This document shows, piece after piece, positions 25,226-35,768 of a DNA stretch of 64,000 nucleotides (position 1 is the stretch's first letter; every line of letters starts with the position of its first letter). The DNA comes from Diadophis punctatus similis (lineage: Eukaryota > Chordata > Lepidosauria > Squamata > Dipsadidae): contig JALIGW010000002.1 of assembly GCA_023053685.1 (NCBI GenBank), forward strand, positions 46,860,778 through 46,924,777, written 5' to 3'. A program made the translations under genes and the position numbers. The notes under the pieces were generated by a model that had not been told where the DNA came from, made no database searches, and saw only the letters and a list, made by a program, of their open reading frames with translations.

Positions 25226-25684
25226 TCTGACCCGGCGGAGTGGTATCTTCATCCGGACATTTTCCAGCAGCTGGTCGGTCGGTTCGGTCTGCCAGTCATG
25301 GACCTCTTCGCCACCCCGGAGAATGCCAGGTTGCCCAGGTTCGTCACCAGGTTCCGGACACAGGGGGCAGCGGACACAGACACTCTTCAATGCGACTGGC
25401 CGCAAGGGCTACTATATGCATTCCCTCCCCTCCCCTTGATCCCCAAGGTCATCCGGAGCGTCCTGCAGCTGAGGGTGGAGGTGCTCCTTCTAGCTTCCCA
25501 CTGGCCCAGATGGGCCTGGTTCGCGGACCTTATGTCCCTGTCCATGTCACCTCCTTGGCGGATCCCGCCGACAGAGTGGTCTCTTGCCCAGGGGTCAGTC
25601 CACCATCCAGAGCTGCCGGTCATCGACCTGTTCGCCACCCCGGAGAATGCCAGACTGCCCAGGTTCGTCACCTGGTCCCGGACA
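25226..25684 (+). pseudogene. DIRS RNase H C-terminal region with internal duplication
   Basis: After the SINE the frame reads SDPAEWYLHPDIFQQLVGRF then MDLFATPENARLPRFVT, the conserved segment that follows RNase H in DIRS and related elements, then LLLASHWPRWAWFADL. A second IDLFATPENARLPRFVT copy starts at 25613, 324 bp after the first (25289), where the usual C-terminal block should be. Because 324 is divisible by 3 the frame stays open into the recombinase region, where the wrong frame takes over. Confidence 0.82.
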
Positions 25685-26711
25685 GTATTGCCTCAATCAT
25701 GTTGGCCTCCAGGAGGTCCTCCACTGACCGTATTTATTCCGCCACATGGAAAGCGTTTTGCCGCTGGTGCGCACAGGTGGGTTACTTCCCCGTAGAATTA
25801 TCAATAATCAATGTCATTCAATTTTTATGCCAGGGGCTTGCTAAGGGGCTCTCGCCCAACACGCTCCGCCGGCAGGTGGTGGCGCTGTCCACGGTGCTTT
25901 CCTGCCAAGGTTTAGATTCCCTTTCTGCTCACCCCTACTGAAGCAGTTCCTGAAGGGGGCTTCGAACCTATGCCCTCCGGTGGTCCATAGGTTTCCTACC
26001 TGGGACCTCTCGAAGGTGCTTACTGCTCTGACGACCGGGCCGTTCGAGCCACTCTCTACGGCATCTCTAATTCACTTAACGTACAAAGTGGTTTTCCTTG
26101 TAGCAATAACATCTGCTCGCCGGATCTCTGAACTGGCGGCCCTGTCCGTGAGGGGGGACCTGTGTGTCTTCCATTCCAACAGGGTGGTGCTGCGCTTGGA
26201 CCCCACTTTCGTTCTGAAGGTAAATACGTATTTCCACAGGGCACAGGAGATTGTTCTCCCTAGTTTTTACCAAAATGCGATTAATGACTCTGAACGGACA
26301 TGGCACCTGCTGGACGTCAGGCGTGCCCTGGACATATATGTGCAGCGTACCTCCAGCTTCAGGCACACTGAAGCCCTGTTCGTATCTTTTCATCCCTCCT
26401 CCATGGGCTCCAAGGCATCGTCTTCCACGGTGGGCCGTTGGCTACGGGCAGCCATTTCCTTGACTTACGAACAGCTGTCCTTGCCCCGGCCCCCCGGACT
26501 TACCGCGCACTCCACACGCAGCGCGGCCACCACGGCGGCCTGGAATGCACGAGCATCCATCACGGAGGTCTGCCGGGCGGCTACATGGACTTCTCCGACC
26601 CCATTTGTCCGGCACTACAAATTAGACTTATACGCCTCGGAGGAGGCGGACTTTGGTCAGAGGGTGTTACACCAAGGTGTGGGGGATGGTGGCAGCTCCA
26701 GTCAAGTGTAG
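25684..26711 (+). pseudogene. DIRS tyrosine recombinase with one frameshift
   Basis: The N-terminal core-binding part reads SSTDRIYSATWKAFCRWCAQ through LSPNTLRRQVVALSTVLSCQ in frame 1 up to 25938, then LKQFLKGASNLCPP continues in frame 3 from 25938; a one-base indel between HP and LKQF explains the switch. The catalytic domain keeps Arg in TSARRISELAAL (CGG 26121-26123), His and Arg in LTAHSTRSAATTAA (26508-26510 and 26517-26519) and the nucleophile Tyr in FVRHYKLDLYASE (26616-26618). The stop is TAG 26709-26711. Tyrosine recombinases of DIRS elements integrate the circular DNA copy in place of a DDE integrase. The domain is intact from box I to the end, so only the N-terminal frameshift disables it visibly. 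Confidence 0.92.
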
Positions 26712-26746
26712 GTCACCCGCCCTAGGGACAAGGGTCTTTGGTATGT

Positions 26747-26840
26747 CCCATTCTTGGAGGATGGCTCCGCCCACTATGGAGAAGGGATGTTGTTACTTAC
26801 CTGATACGTCCTTTCTCATAGGGGGGAGCCATCCTCCAAG
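26747..26840. repeat. DIRS internal complementary region
   Basis: 26747-26783 is the reverse complement of the left end of the element (21264-21300). 26782-26840 is the reverse complement of the outermost right end (about 27087-27143), with two or three differences (for example GATACG against GATATG). It therefore carries the joined left and right ends in one piece, which is the known DIRS arrangement for templating circle closure. The two halves are also complementary to each other (CTTGGAGGATGGCTCC and GGAGCCATCCTCCAAG), giving a hairpin. Confidence 0.93.
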
Positions 26841-26991
26841 TCCCTCCCTGGTCTGGGTTTGGTCTGGACTGCCACACTGATGTAAATATGTTCATGATTC
26901 TTGGTTCCAATGGTTGACTTATCTAAATTTGATTATCCTATTAATAAAACGGTTGGTTGATGGTTAAGCACAACGAGTTTCACCTTCTTCC
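26841..26991 (+). other. DIRS 3' untranslated region
   Basis: Non-coding sequence after the internal complementary region. AATAAA at 26942-26947 is a candidate polyadenylation signal for the sense transcript. Confidence 0.6.
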
Positions 26992-27143
26992 CTCGAATAA
27001 AAGAGGGGGTGCCAAGGCAAGAGGGTGGTATTTATACTTTGAAAATCTCGGTCCTGATTGGCTAGAGGGCAGATTTAACCCATTCTTGGAGGATGGCTCC
27101 CCCCTATGAGAAAGGACATATCAGGTAAGTAACAACGTCCCTT
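26992..27143 (-). repeat. DIRS right inverted terminal repeat with promoter-like boxes
   Basis: Reverse complement of the left repeat plus an outer extension of about 33 bp found only on this side and mirrored in the internal complementary region. On the minus strand it has CCAAT (27057-27061) and TATAAATA (27029-27036), so an antisense transcript entering the element is possible. Confidence 0.92.
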
Positions 27144-27149
27144 CTATTA

Positions 27150-27841
27150 TGTTAGTAATAAATTGTGAATATTTTATGATTTATTCACATCACTCCTACT
27201 CTCCCTTTGCTTAAAAGCCTCATTCAGATCCTAGCAGATAATTTATCTAGTTCTCTTACCTAGGTTGCTATGAGGGGCCATTATATTTCAAAAAATGATC
27301 TAGTCCCATTTGATGAACTGAGTTGCAGTTCACGAAAGCTTATTTCTTTTAATGAAATGTGTATTTGGAAAACCAGAGCCCTGATTTTTTTTATCACCAT
27401 AAACTAATATAACTTCCTCCTGTAATGTCTGAGTGTCTTTTAGTGACACATATCAAGCTGCTTTCAAGCTGACCTCACAAGCCAAAGTAATCATTTGCTG
27501 AAGTGAATAATTTCTTGTGATTAAGTAAGCCTTTTAAGAACATTACTGTATCTTTCAGATCTGCAGCTCCATTGACTCTTTTGCTTGAAGCAGTTTTGAA
27601 TTTCCCTCTGCTTCACTGGAAGTAGCCTTCACCTTTGCTTCATGTATTTGCTTTGCACTTGAAGATTAATGGTAGCAATTCAGACCAGTGGTGGTAAATA
27701 AGGGGGAGGATGGTGGAATAACTCTAGACTTCACAAGAAAATAAGAAGAATCCTTTTTAACACAACTGATCTATTTGTGGCCAAGTGTTTTGAGTAAACC
27801 ATGCTCTTAACAAGGCTGTCTGAAAGAGTGAAAATGCATAT
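27150..27841. other. Unassigned stretch
   Basis: Sequence right of the DIRS element with no recognised gene or repeat. Confidence 0.5.
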
Positions 27842-28108
27842 CAGAGGTGGGTTTCAGCAGGTTCTGACCAGTTCTGGAAAACCAGTAGCAGAAATTTTGA
27901 GTAGTTCGGAGAACTGGTAAATACCACCTCTGGCTGGCCCTGCCCCATCTATTCTCTGCCTCCCAAGTCTCAGATAATTGGGAGGAAATGGGGATTTTGC
28001 AGTAACCTTCCCCTGGAGTGGGGAGGGAATGGAGATTTTACAGTATCCTTCCCCTGCGATGCCCACAAAGCCACGCCCACAAAGCCACGCCCAGAGCAGG
28101 AGACGCTA
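27842..28108. mobile_element. hAT-like MITE, GGTGGGTT family, right end missing
   Basis: Starts CAGAGGTGGGTTTCAGCAGG with internal ACCAGTTCTGGAAAACCAG. It contains two internal direct repeats: a segment with GGGGATTTTGCAGTAACC / GGAGATTTTACAGTATCC, each followed by TTCCCCTG, about 45 bp apart, and CACAAAGCCACGCCCA twice. It ends abruptly at a CR1 fragment, so the right terminus is lost. Confidence 0.65.
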
Positions 28109-28109
28109 T

Positions 28110-28428
28110 ACCATTTCAGATAAATGATTGTACAGTCTCTTTTTGAAAGCCTGCAGTGATGGAGCACCCACAGCTCCTGAAGGCAAGCTGTTCCATTGGT
28201 TAATTGCTCTCACCATTAGAAAATTTATCCTTAGTTCTAGGTTGCTTCTGTCCTTGGTTAGTTTCTATCCATTGTTTCTTGTCTTGTCTTTTGGTGTTTT
28301 GGGAAATAGTTTGACCCCCTCAACTTTGTAGGACCCCCCTAAAATATTGGAACGCTGCTATCATATCTCCCATAGTCCTTCTTTTCATAAGAATAGAATA
28401 TCCAGTTCCTGTAATTGCTCTTTATAAG
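28110..28428 (-). mobile_element. CR1 LINE 3' fragment
   Basis: Antisense match to the C-terminal coding end and 3' part of the CR1 at 51800-52140: CAATTACAGGAACTGG, GAAAAGAAGGACTATGGG, GTTCCAATATTTTAGG and GTGGGTGCTCCATCACTGC on the minus strand. Diverged, with frame breaks. Confidence 0.75.
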
Positions 28429-29039
28429 TTCATATCCAAAATACAAGTTGGTTTTTTATAAAATAAAATAAAAATGCACTTGTCCCTTATATAGAAATAC
28501 TCACCTGCATACACAAACACACTAATATAAACATGGCAGCCTCTATTTTCCAGTTTGTTACCATTTACTTTATTTAAATGAATGATATTGGCCAAACAAA
28601 TACCAACAAACAAATGTTGACCCTTTTTTTTTTTTAACTCCAGTGTCATTGGAAGATATCCTTTTTCAGCTACTGCTTGATTCTGGTACAACAGGCTAAT
28701 ATCAGGGAAGAAAGCTGGGAAAGAAACAAATATACACTTTGGAATCAGTGGAGACTTTTTTAAAATCTCTGCCTTGATTTCACCTGGAAATCAAGTGAGA
28801 GCTTTTGTTAATCAGAAGAGCTGAGCTAGACAGCCCTGTAGTAGACGTCATGCTGTATTTTTTTATAGCAGCACAGTCCAGGACTTCTATACAGTAGCTT
28901 TAGCTACAGCAAATCAATACGATTTGGCTGTGAGTCAGGATTACTCAAGGCAAGGTAATTATATAAACACTGATATAGGTCACTGTGAGGCTTAGTCAGG
29001 CTGTACGAAGCATAAATAGAAACCAGAAATTAGAACAGA

Positions 29040-29640
29040 AATAACAGAGTTGGAAGGGACCTTGGAGATCTTCTAGTCCAGTGATGGCGAACCTTTTTTG
29101 GTTCATGTGCCAAAAGGGGGGGGAATGCGGGGGATCACATGTGCGCGTGCCCACACTCATAATTCCATGCACCCCCGCACATGCACACATGACCCCCGTG
29201 CTCCCAGCATGCAATGGCACGCCCATTTTTCGCTCTCCCCAGGCTCCAGAGCCTTTCTAGGAGCCTGGGGTGGGCGAAAACGGCCTTCCCCACCCCCTCT
29301 GGAGGCTGGAAACAGCCTGTTTCCCAACTCCCAGTGGGCCCAGAAGGCCCAAAAATCAGCCGGCTGGTGCACACATGCACGCCGGACCTGAGCTCGCGTG
29401 CCCACCGATATGGCTCCGTGTGCCACTTGCCATAGGTTCGCCATCACGGCTCTAGTCCAATCCCCTGCTCAGACAGGAACCCTATATCATTTCATACATG
29501 GTTGTCCAATTTCTTCTTAAAAACTTCTAGTGTTAGAACACCTACAACTTCTGGAAGCAAATTGTTGCACTGGTTACTTGTTCTCACTGTCAGGAAACTT
29601 CTCCTTAGTTCTAGGTTGCCTGATTCTCTCCTTGAACAGG
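29040..29640 (-). mobile_element. CR1 LINE 3' end, split by a hAT MITE
   Basis: On the minus strand the 3' tip (TAGAAGATCTCCAAGGTCCC, TTCCAACTCTGTTATT) lies at 29040-29078. After the MITE it continues with GTTTCCTGTCTGAGCAGG, AGAAGTTTTTAAGAAG and TCCTGACAGTGAGAAC. It is the same family as 51476-52200. Without the MITE it is one continuous 3' fragment of about 230 bp. Confidence 0.85.
29079..29449. mobile_element. hAT-like MITE, GATGGCGAACC family, inside CR1
   Basis: Left end CAGTGATGGCGAACC and right end (read inward) CCGTGATGGCGAACC. Flanks TTCTAGTC (29071-29078) and CTCTAGTC (29450-29457) match at 7 of 8 positions. The interior is GC-rich with alternating purine/pyrimidine GTGCGCGTGC runs. 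Opposed frames inside are compositional artefacts. Confidence 0.9.
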
Positions 29641-29649
29641 TAAACCTCA

Positions 29650-31560
29650 AGTGTTACTGTTCTCAGCCAGAGCTAGAAAACAACAGCTATTCCTCGTTGT
29701 TGTTCCTGATTCTAGATGCAATTTGTTCCAACTTGGAAACCTCATTTAGTGCTTCCATATCTCCAGAAATCTATTGAAACACTTTGATTGTAACAAATTG
29801 TGATGGAATGGGGTTCTAAAAGATCAGGCAATAGATGAGCTTGCAGGGCTTCAGATATGATTCCAGAAAGGGCTTTGAGGAACAGGAAGATGCCACCATG
29901 GTCCTGGAGAAAAATGAGATTACATAGTAATCTTGTAAAAAAAAAGGACATACATCTTGATGTCCTTCAAAGTAGCTTTTGGGAACTGAATCTGAAGTGT
30001 CACACATTCCTACTTGTTCCATGTAATTGCATATAGGTATATGCAATCATATATGTTTCTCCTTCCTTGCCTTGTTCTAGATACAAGGATGCTTTCCCTT
30101 TCCTAGAAAATGGAAAATATTTGCAGGTGGGGTCTCCGTTTGTTTCATAAACAATATACATAAACAAAAAGAGTCAAACCATAATTGTGAGAATTTGGCA
30201 TTCATCTTTATCCCATTTCATTGGTAATATTCAGTAAATGGAATTATCACATTTTTAAACCATCTCTTTTTTGAATTTTGTATTTGTGTAATGACAGAAA
30301 TTGAAATATACTACAGCTTGTTCTTCATTCTCAGTCTACTGAAATTTCTCCCAAGAGATTATTCTTTTTATTTATATTAGCAAGTTTTTGGCTCATGTGG
30401 CAGTTCCTGTTCAAGCTCACTGAATTAATTTGATTAGTGATATTCCTAAAGGGATTGTACTACATGCTAATATCCTAAATAAAATTGTGAGTATGGCTGT
30501 CATTCTTCTAATTTCATTGCAAAAGATCTAGTGATACCAAGAGTTTGGCAGATGGATGGATGGATGGATGGATTTAGTTTCATCTAGACATATAAATGGA
30601 TAGTTCTTTGAATGCTCTGAGGTTCTTCAACTGCACATATTCTTCCTTTAAATATGACTTTATTGGGAGTGGGATACATATCCAAAGCTACCTGAAATTG
30701 TGGATGGTATCTTCTGAGAGCAGTTAATATAATTTATTTCAGTGTACTTAATAATTTTCCTATTCCACCGCACAAGTATTTTCAATTTGGCATGTTTTTG
30801 AACGGCCTTGGGAGATGTACCCAAGGGGCATTGCATACAGCCTAGGAGGTCACAGGTAATATATGCTTAAATTACCTCCTAATATCTTTTTATGGCCTTG
30901 GCTACAACTATAAATATGCTTCTTTTCCATTAATTCACTGGGACCTCCTAGCTGAAATAGAAATATTTAATACTGGGTTATTAGGGCTGTACATTACACT
31001 TGATCCTGAATTATGTTTATTAAAATTGCTTAACAGTTTATAAGATTGTAGATCATATTAGTAGACTCCCATGTTAAAAGTCTCTAAATATAACCAGACG
31101 CATTTTCATGAAAAGTCCTTCTGCTTGTTAGAAGTGCTTATGCTGTCACTTAACTTGGGTAATGAACCATTTGCAAGAAAACCACCAGCTCGGGCAGCAC
31201 CATCAAACCCAAATAACATTGTCAAATGAGGACAATGGCAACACATTACTGAAAGATGAACCATCTGGGTCTGAAGGCATCCAAAGAATTCCGAAGGAAG
31301 AACACAGAGCAAAGACAAGTAACTGGAGTTTATGAAGTCAGAGGATTAAAGCCAAAAACTTGTCTAGAAATATCAATGCTGCAAACATGCCATCTCTATA
31401 CCTGTGGAATGTCAGAGCCAAGAACCAAGCCAAAATGATGCTTGTCAGAGAGGAATATCAAGACTGAAAATTGAATTCACATAATCAGACTTGGAGCAGA
31501 ATAGATCACCTCACATGAGAGAAATGTTAGGTCTTCCACTGTAGACCAGATATTATCCTA
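29650..31560. other. Mostly unassigned stretch
   Basis: AT-rich sequence without a gene. A short (GGAT)n lies at 30550-30572. About 31160-31200 loosely repeats the GCAAGAAA..GCACCA block of 1527-1563. About 31400-31480 (TGGAATGTCAGAGCCAAGAA) vaguely resembles the start of a Bov-B endonuclease, but the frame breaks after about 20 codons. Confidence 0.45.
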
Positions 31561-31563
31561 ATA

Positions 31564-31886
31564 TAGGTAGTCTACGACTTACAAATTTCATTTAGCAACT
31601 GTTCAAAGTTACATCAGCTGAAAAAGGGGACATGTGGTCCTCAAATTTATGACCATCACAGAATTCCAATAGCCATAGATTGGGATTCACAACTAGTTTT
31701 CATTTATGATAGCTGCAGCATCCTGCAGTTACAGGATTGCCATTTGTAACCTTCCAACTGGTGTCTGACAAGCAAAGTCAATGGGGAAGGTGTTAGTGAT
31801 GGTCACAAGTTGCAGTCACACAATGTCTTGCTTAACAACCACATTTTCCAGTTCCTATTGTCATAAATTAAGAACTACCTCTATAC
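31564..31886. mobile_element. GTAGTCCT..CTTAC-family MITE, degraded
   Basis: Starts TAGGTAGTCTACGACTTACA and ends AAATTAAGAACTACCTCTA, with a GCAAAGTCAATGGGGAAGG landmark between. Ends are still recognisably inverted but diverged from 9016-9440. Confidence 0.7.
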
Positions 31887-32293
31887 TGTTTTACTTGCCT
31901 TGGATGCAAATTCAGATCATTCTAATTTTTTTCTTTTCATTTTTTCTTTTTTAAAATAATGAAGTTATATGGGCCCCATAAAGTATTGCTAACTACAAAG
32001 CTGAAAGAGTTAACGAAATTCAAGTAGAATTGTTTAAATATTACACAATGACTCAATTAAAGTGCTACCTCAAAGTGCTAGCTCAATTAAAGTAGCTATA
32101 GAGTGGCCTACAGACTGTAAGAGATCAATTTATATTTGTGAAGTATTAAAAAGAGCAGTATTAAAGAATACTCTTTGTTTTATTTTTATTTAGAGAATTT
32201 AGATGGCCACCCACTCACTTTCAGTGATTCTAGGTGGCTTACACAATTAAGAAATATATTTATTTTATTTATCGTAATTGCTAATAAGATAAT

Positions 32294-32398
32294 GGAAGGA
32301 AGGAAGGAAGGAAGGAGGAAGGAAGGAAGGAAGGAAGGAAGGAAGGAAGGAAGGAAGGAAGGAAGGAAGGAAGGAAGGAAGGAGGAAGGAAGGAAGGA
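32294..32398. repeat. (GGAA)n microsatellite
   Basis: GGAA tetramers with two GGA interruptions. The Lys/Glu/Gly and Phe/Leu/Pro/Ser frames are low-complexity translations. Confidence 0.96.
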
Positions 32399-32699
32399 AT
32401 ATTGATTTCCAATACTCCCTGCTACTTACTACAAGGAAACTCAATGGGGTTTCTGGTAGAAAATTGGAAGCTGGTAGGAAATTGGAAGTCACTCCTGCTT
32501 CCACTGCTTTTTTGCCCACCCATTGATTTTCTGTTTCTCTGTTTAGGTAAAGAAATATCTCTGAAATGATGTATCCAATGGGGTATGAATTTTCTATTAT
32601 TATTATTATAATTATTACCATTAATCACACCTTTTAGTCTCTATAATCTCTCTATAATTTTCAATTATGGCTAATGGAGTTGCCACCATCTCTTTTCTT

Positions 32700-33192
32700 A
32701 AGTTCTTTCTAGGTGTTGATCATCATCTTTAAAGCCCTACATGGCTTAGGACCAGGTTACCTTCGGGACCGCATTCTGCCTCACACTTCCTTTCGATCGG
32801 TTAGGGCCCACAGAGTGGGTCTCCTCCAGGTCCTGTCAGCCAAACAATGCCGGCTGGTGGGCCCTAGGGGGAGGGCCTTCTCTGGGGGGCCCCGTGCTCT
32901 GGAACCTACTTCGCCCAGAGATCCGAACTATCCCCACCCTGCTGGTCTTCCAAAAAGCTGTCAAGACATGGCTCTTCCTGCAGGAAGGGGATTGAGACTA
33001 GTTCCATCTGAGCTCTCCCCCGGTATGTATGTTGGTGAATATTTCTTTTAACTTTTTAAATCTTTTAACATTGTTTTAATCGTTGTTTATTGTTCAGTGT
33101 TCTTGCACAATGTTGTACGCCGCCCTGAGTCCCTCGGGAGTAGGGCGGCATAGAAGAACCAAATAATAAATAAATAAATAAATAAATAAATA
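32700..33192 (+). mobile_element. L2-type LINE 3' end
   Basis: The plus strand encodes the C-terminal FKALHGLGPGYLRDRI block followed by an arginine-rich stretch with frame breaks, a WF-x-K-A-like KTWLFLQ remnant, and the 3' end CCGCCCTGAGTCCCTCGGGA with an (AAATA)n tail at 33167-33192. L2 is the best fit. No TSD was assigned. Confidence 0.85.
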
Positions 33193-33199
33193 TCAAATA

Positions 33200-33827
33200 T
33201 GGTCTCAAAACCACAGTTACCCTACAGACTTTTTTGGAGGATCAAGCTATACGGGAGGAAGTTCTCAGGTTGATTTGAAATAATAACTGATGTTACTGCT
33301 ACTCTGAAATTTGCTTACAGTGACACAATCTTTATAATAGTTATGAGATGTTCAATTTAAATTGATAGCAGCTTTAAGGGTCCTAAAGTCAAAATAGATT
33401 TAAATTTCTTTTTAATGTATTACTGAGGTCTCATATTAATTGCAATTAGATCTTCCATCCATCAGTTCTAGTGTAACACTAGCATGACTTTATTTATTGT
33501 AGAAATGCTGGAGTTGTCTCTTTATGACTGATACATATTTCACTATTCTACAGCATAAAACAGATGCATCGCTGGAAAAAATATGTCAATAGTCAGCAAA
33601 GCAACAAAATGTTAACAGTTCTATTAATTTTAAGATTATGATATCTCACATTTGTTTGTGCCTATGTCTGTTTAGGACTGCTTTTTAAGTCAAACTATTG
33701 CAATTCCAATGTGCTGATTTGAAAATGTATCTTCCAAAGATGGTTATTTCATGAGCCTATTTCCCCACATTATAAAATGAGGAACTTGTGCATCCTAAGC
33801 TCTTAAAAATAGGACCAGATCAGCAGT
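33200..33827. other. Unassigned stretch
   Basis: No gene or repeat recognised. Confidence 0.5.
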
Positions 33828-33835
33828 GTATGAAC

Positions 33836-34042
33836 CGGGGTGAAATGCTACCGGTTCGGCCCGGTTTGGGCGTACCAGTAGCGGCGGCCACCGGTGGTTC
33901 AGAGAACCGGTAGCGGCGGCCGCACGAGGCTCCGCCCACCCACCCGGACATTGCCATTTTCTCTTTTTTAACCCTCTGCGCATGCGCAAAGCCTTCAAAG
34001 CGCTTCCAAACCAGTAGGGAAGGTAATTAGATTTCACGGCTG
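33836..34042. mobile_element. hAT-like MITE, GGGGTGAAAT family
   Basis: Starts CGGGGTGAAATGC and, read inward from the right, CAGCCGTGAAATC. Flanks GTATGAAC (33828-33835) and GTACGAAC (34043-34050) match 7 of 8. The interior is GC-rich with repeated GGTAGCGGCGGCC-type units. No coding capacity. Confidence 0.8.
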
Positions 34043-34059
34043 GTACGAACTAATAAAAA

Positions 34060-35760
34060 CTTGAATGAATCCAGGTTTCTTCCTTTGTAAAGGGAGGGGC
34101 TGTTTACAGAAAAGAGCTGGGATCAAGCTGAGGCTTCTAGTGGAACAAAGTGAATCATTTATTATCTGATTCCCTTGAAGTTCTCTTTCACCTCAGATTC
34201 CTAGAGAATCCTTCATCTTGCTATAATTAAGAAGAGAATTGATAAGACTGCATTCTCTGTTTCTTCACCATAACCAACTGCATATTTCTGATTCCGAACT
34301 CTGCATCCTACTTTTTATTAAAACTGATTCTAAACAATTAAATAAAACAAGATATACTATCACATTTTGTCCATGCTTTTGGTAACTATATGCACTATAG
34401 ATCAGTCAAATTAATCAGGACCATTTCTCTCCTCTTCCTGTCCATTTGGTACGTCAAAATGTTTCTTCGTAAAAGAGGTATAAATTGTATAAAATTGATA
34501 ACTTCTTTCTTTGGCAGTGGGCATAGAAATATTTGATAAGTAAAACTGGCATGGAAATTAGCAATTGAAAAAGTGTGAACCATTTGTACATTTGTTAGCT
34601 TCGTTTTTTTAATTAAAAAGGCAACACTAAACCAAGATTTAAATGTTTGTATGTGTGTGCATACACATATCCATGCATACATGCATACCCACTGTCCAAG
34701 ATTAATGGAGCATTGAGTATTGAGAAGTAAAAATTACAATTGTTTACAATTGTAAACAATTACAATTGTTATTCATAATTGTACATTCTGTCAAATATTT
34801 AATTCACTTAATTCTAACTAGTTTTTCATTGTTGTTTTTCTCTTTAATATGCTTTGGTAATTTATAGATTAGTCATTGGGGTAAGTTTTCATTTAACTTT
34901 AGTGGTATAACCCAAGGCCAACTAGCAGAGTGTTTTGAAATACTTAAATACTGAAAGCAGTTAATGTGCCATATTTATTATTAAAAAATCCTGATGACCT
35001 TTCAGATAATTAGCAAACATTCTGAAATTTGGGGAAATATCTTAAAGGTCAGTTGTGTTAATTAAAATGCTGACTTCAACATCAAACTTTATATGAAAAT
35101 GAAATTACTTAAGCTGACAAAACCCATATGAAACAATGACAAAAAAGAGGTTTGATGGAGTAATGAAGAATACAACTTATGCTTAGAATAGTAAAATACA
35201 AAAAGTGGGAAACATTATGAAAGCAACTAGATTAAGTTTAAGTTGTAGGAAAAGATCTTAAGAACTTTACAATATGATTGCAATGGAAGATAAATTTCAT
35301 ATAAGAATTTTAATCAAATGGGAGACTCAGTTTTGTATGCATCAAGCTAACAACTCGAAGAATACTCACTCATAAGTATTTGACGGTATCTTAGATAGAC
35401 AGTCTTGGAGAAGGCAAGATCGAAAATCCCATAAATTTGATAGAAATTAATCAATTACAATAGTCATAAATCCATTGCTCTCACCAGTACTGCTAAATTA
35501 AATGCTTTCAGTTTCTTTTTCAGGAAAAGTATATCAGAACTTATTTTTGTCACTGTAGAGACATGGATATAAATCTCATTAGAATAAATTTGTTATTGGA
35601 AATATTTGACCAAGATTTATATTAAAATTTATTTTTCATCTTAAAGATTGGCTTCTAATGAAAATCGACATAGACTTGCAGTCCTGATAAATGACTGAAA
35701 ATACACAAAAAAGTATTTTATATTTTGTCATAATATAGAGCTCATAATTAATGATCAAAT
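34060..35760. other. AT-rich unassigned stretch
   Basis: Low repeat density. A small palindrome of AATTGTTTACAATTGTAAAC type lies at about 34737-34770. No gene seen. Confidence 0.5.
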
Positions 35761-35768
35761 ATCCTGGC

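Larger units (their letters stand above)
21264..27143 (+). mobile_element. DIRS-type tyrosine-recombinase retrotransposon
   Basis: The 5.9-kb element has inverted terminal repeats (21264-21385 and 26992-27143), an internal complementary region (26747-26840) that mirrors both outer ends, and in order a gag-like start, a reverse transcriptase with YLDD, an RNase H and a tyrosine recombinase with the R..H-x-x-R..Y residues. This is the architecture of the DIRS order, which is copied through RNA and integrates as a circle by site-specific recombination, without target duplication. The copy is non-autonomous: stop at 24762, SINE at about 25090-25225, frame change after it, internal duplication, frameshift near 25938. 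About 2.2 kb between the left repeat and the reverse transcriptase has little coding capacity. Ends are inferred from the internal complementary region and could shift by 2-4 bp, because TTCT occurs at both edges. Confidence 0.93.

Noticed and set aside
29098..29455. Overlapping frames on both strands with His/Cys/Arg content
   Set aside because: They lie wholly within a hAT-like MITE of high GC content, where stop codons are rare.
31400..31500. Start of a Bov-B endonuclease
   Set aside because: A 20-codon resemblance (NVRAKNQAK) without continuation is too weak to annotate.
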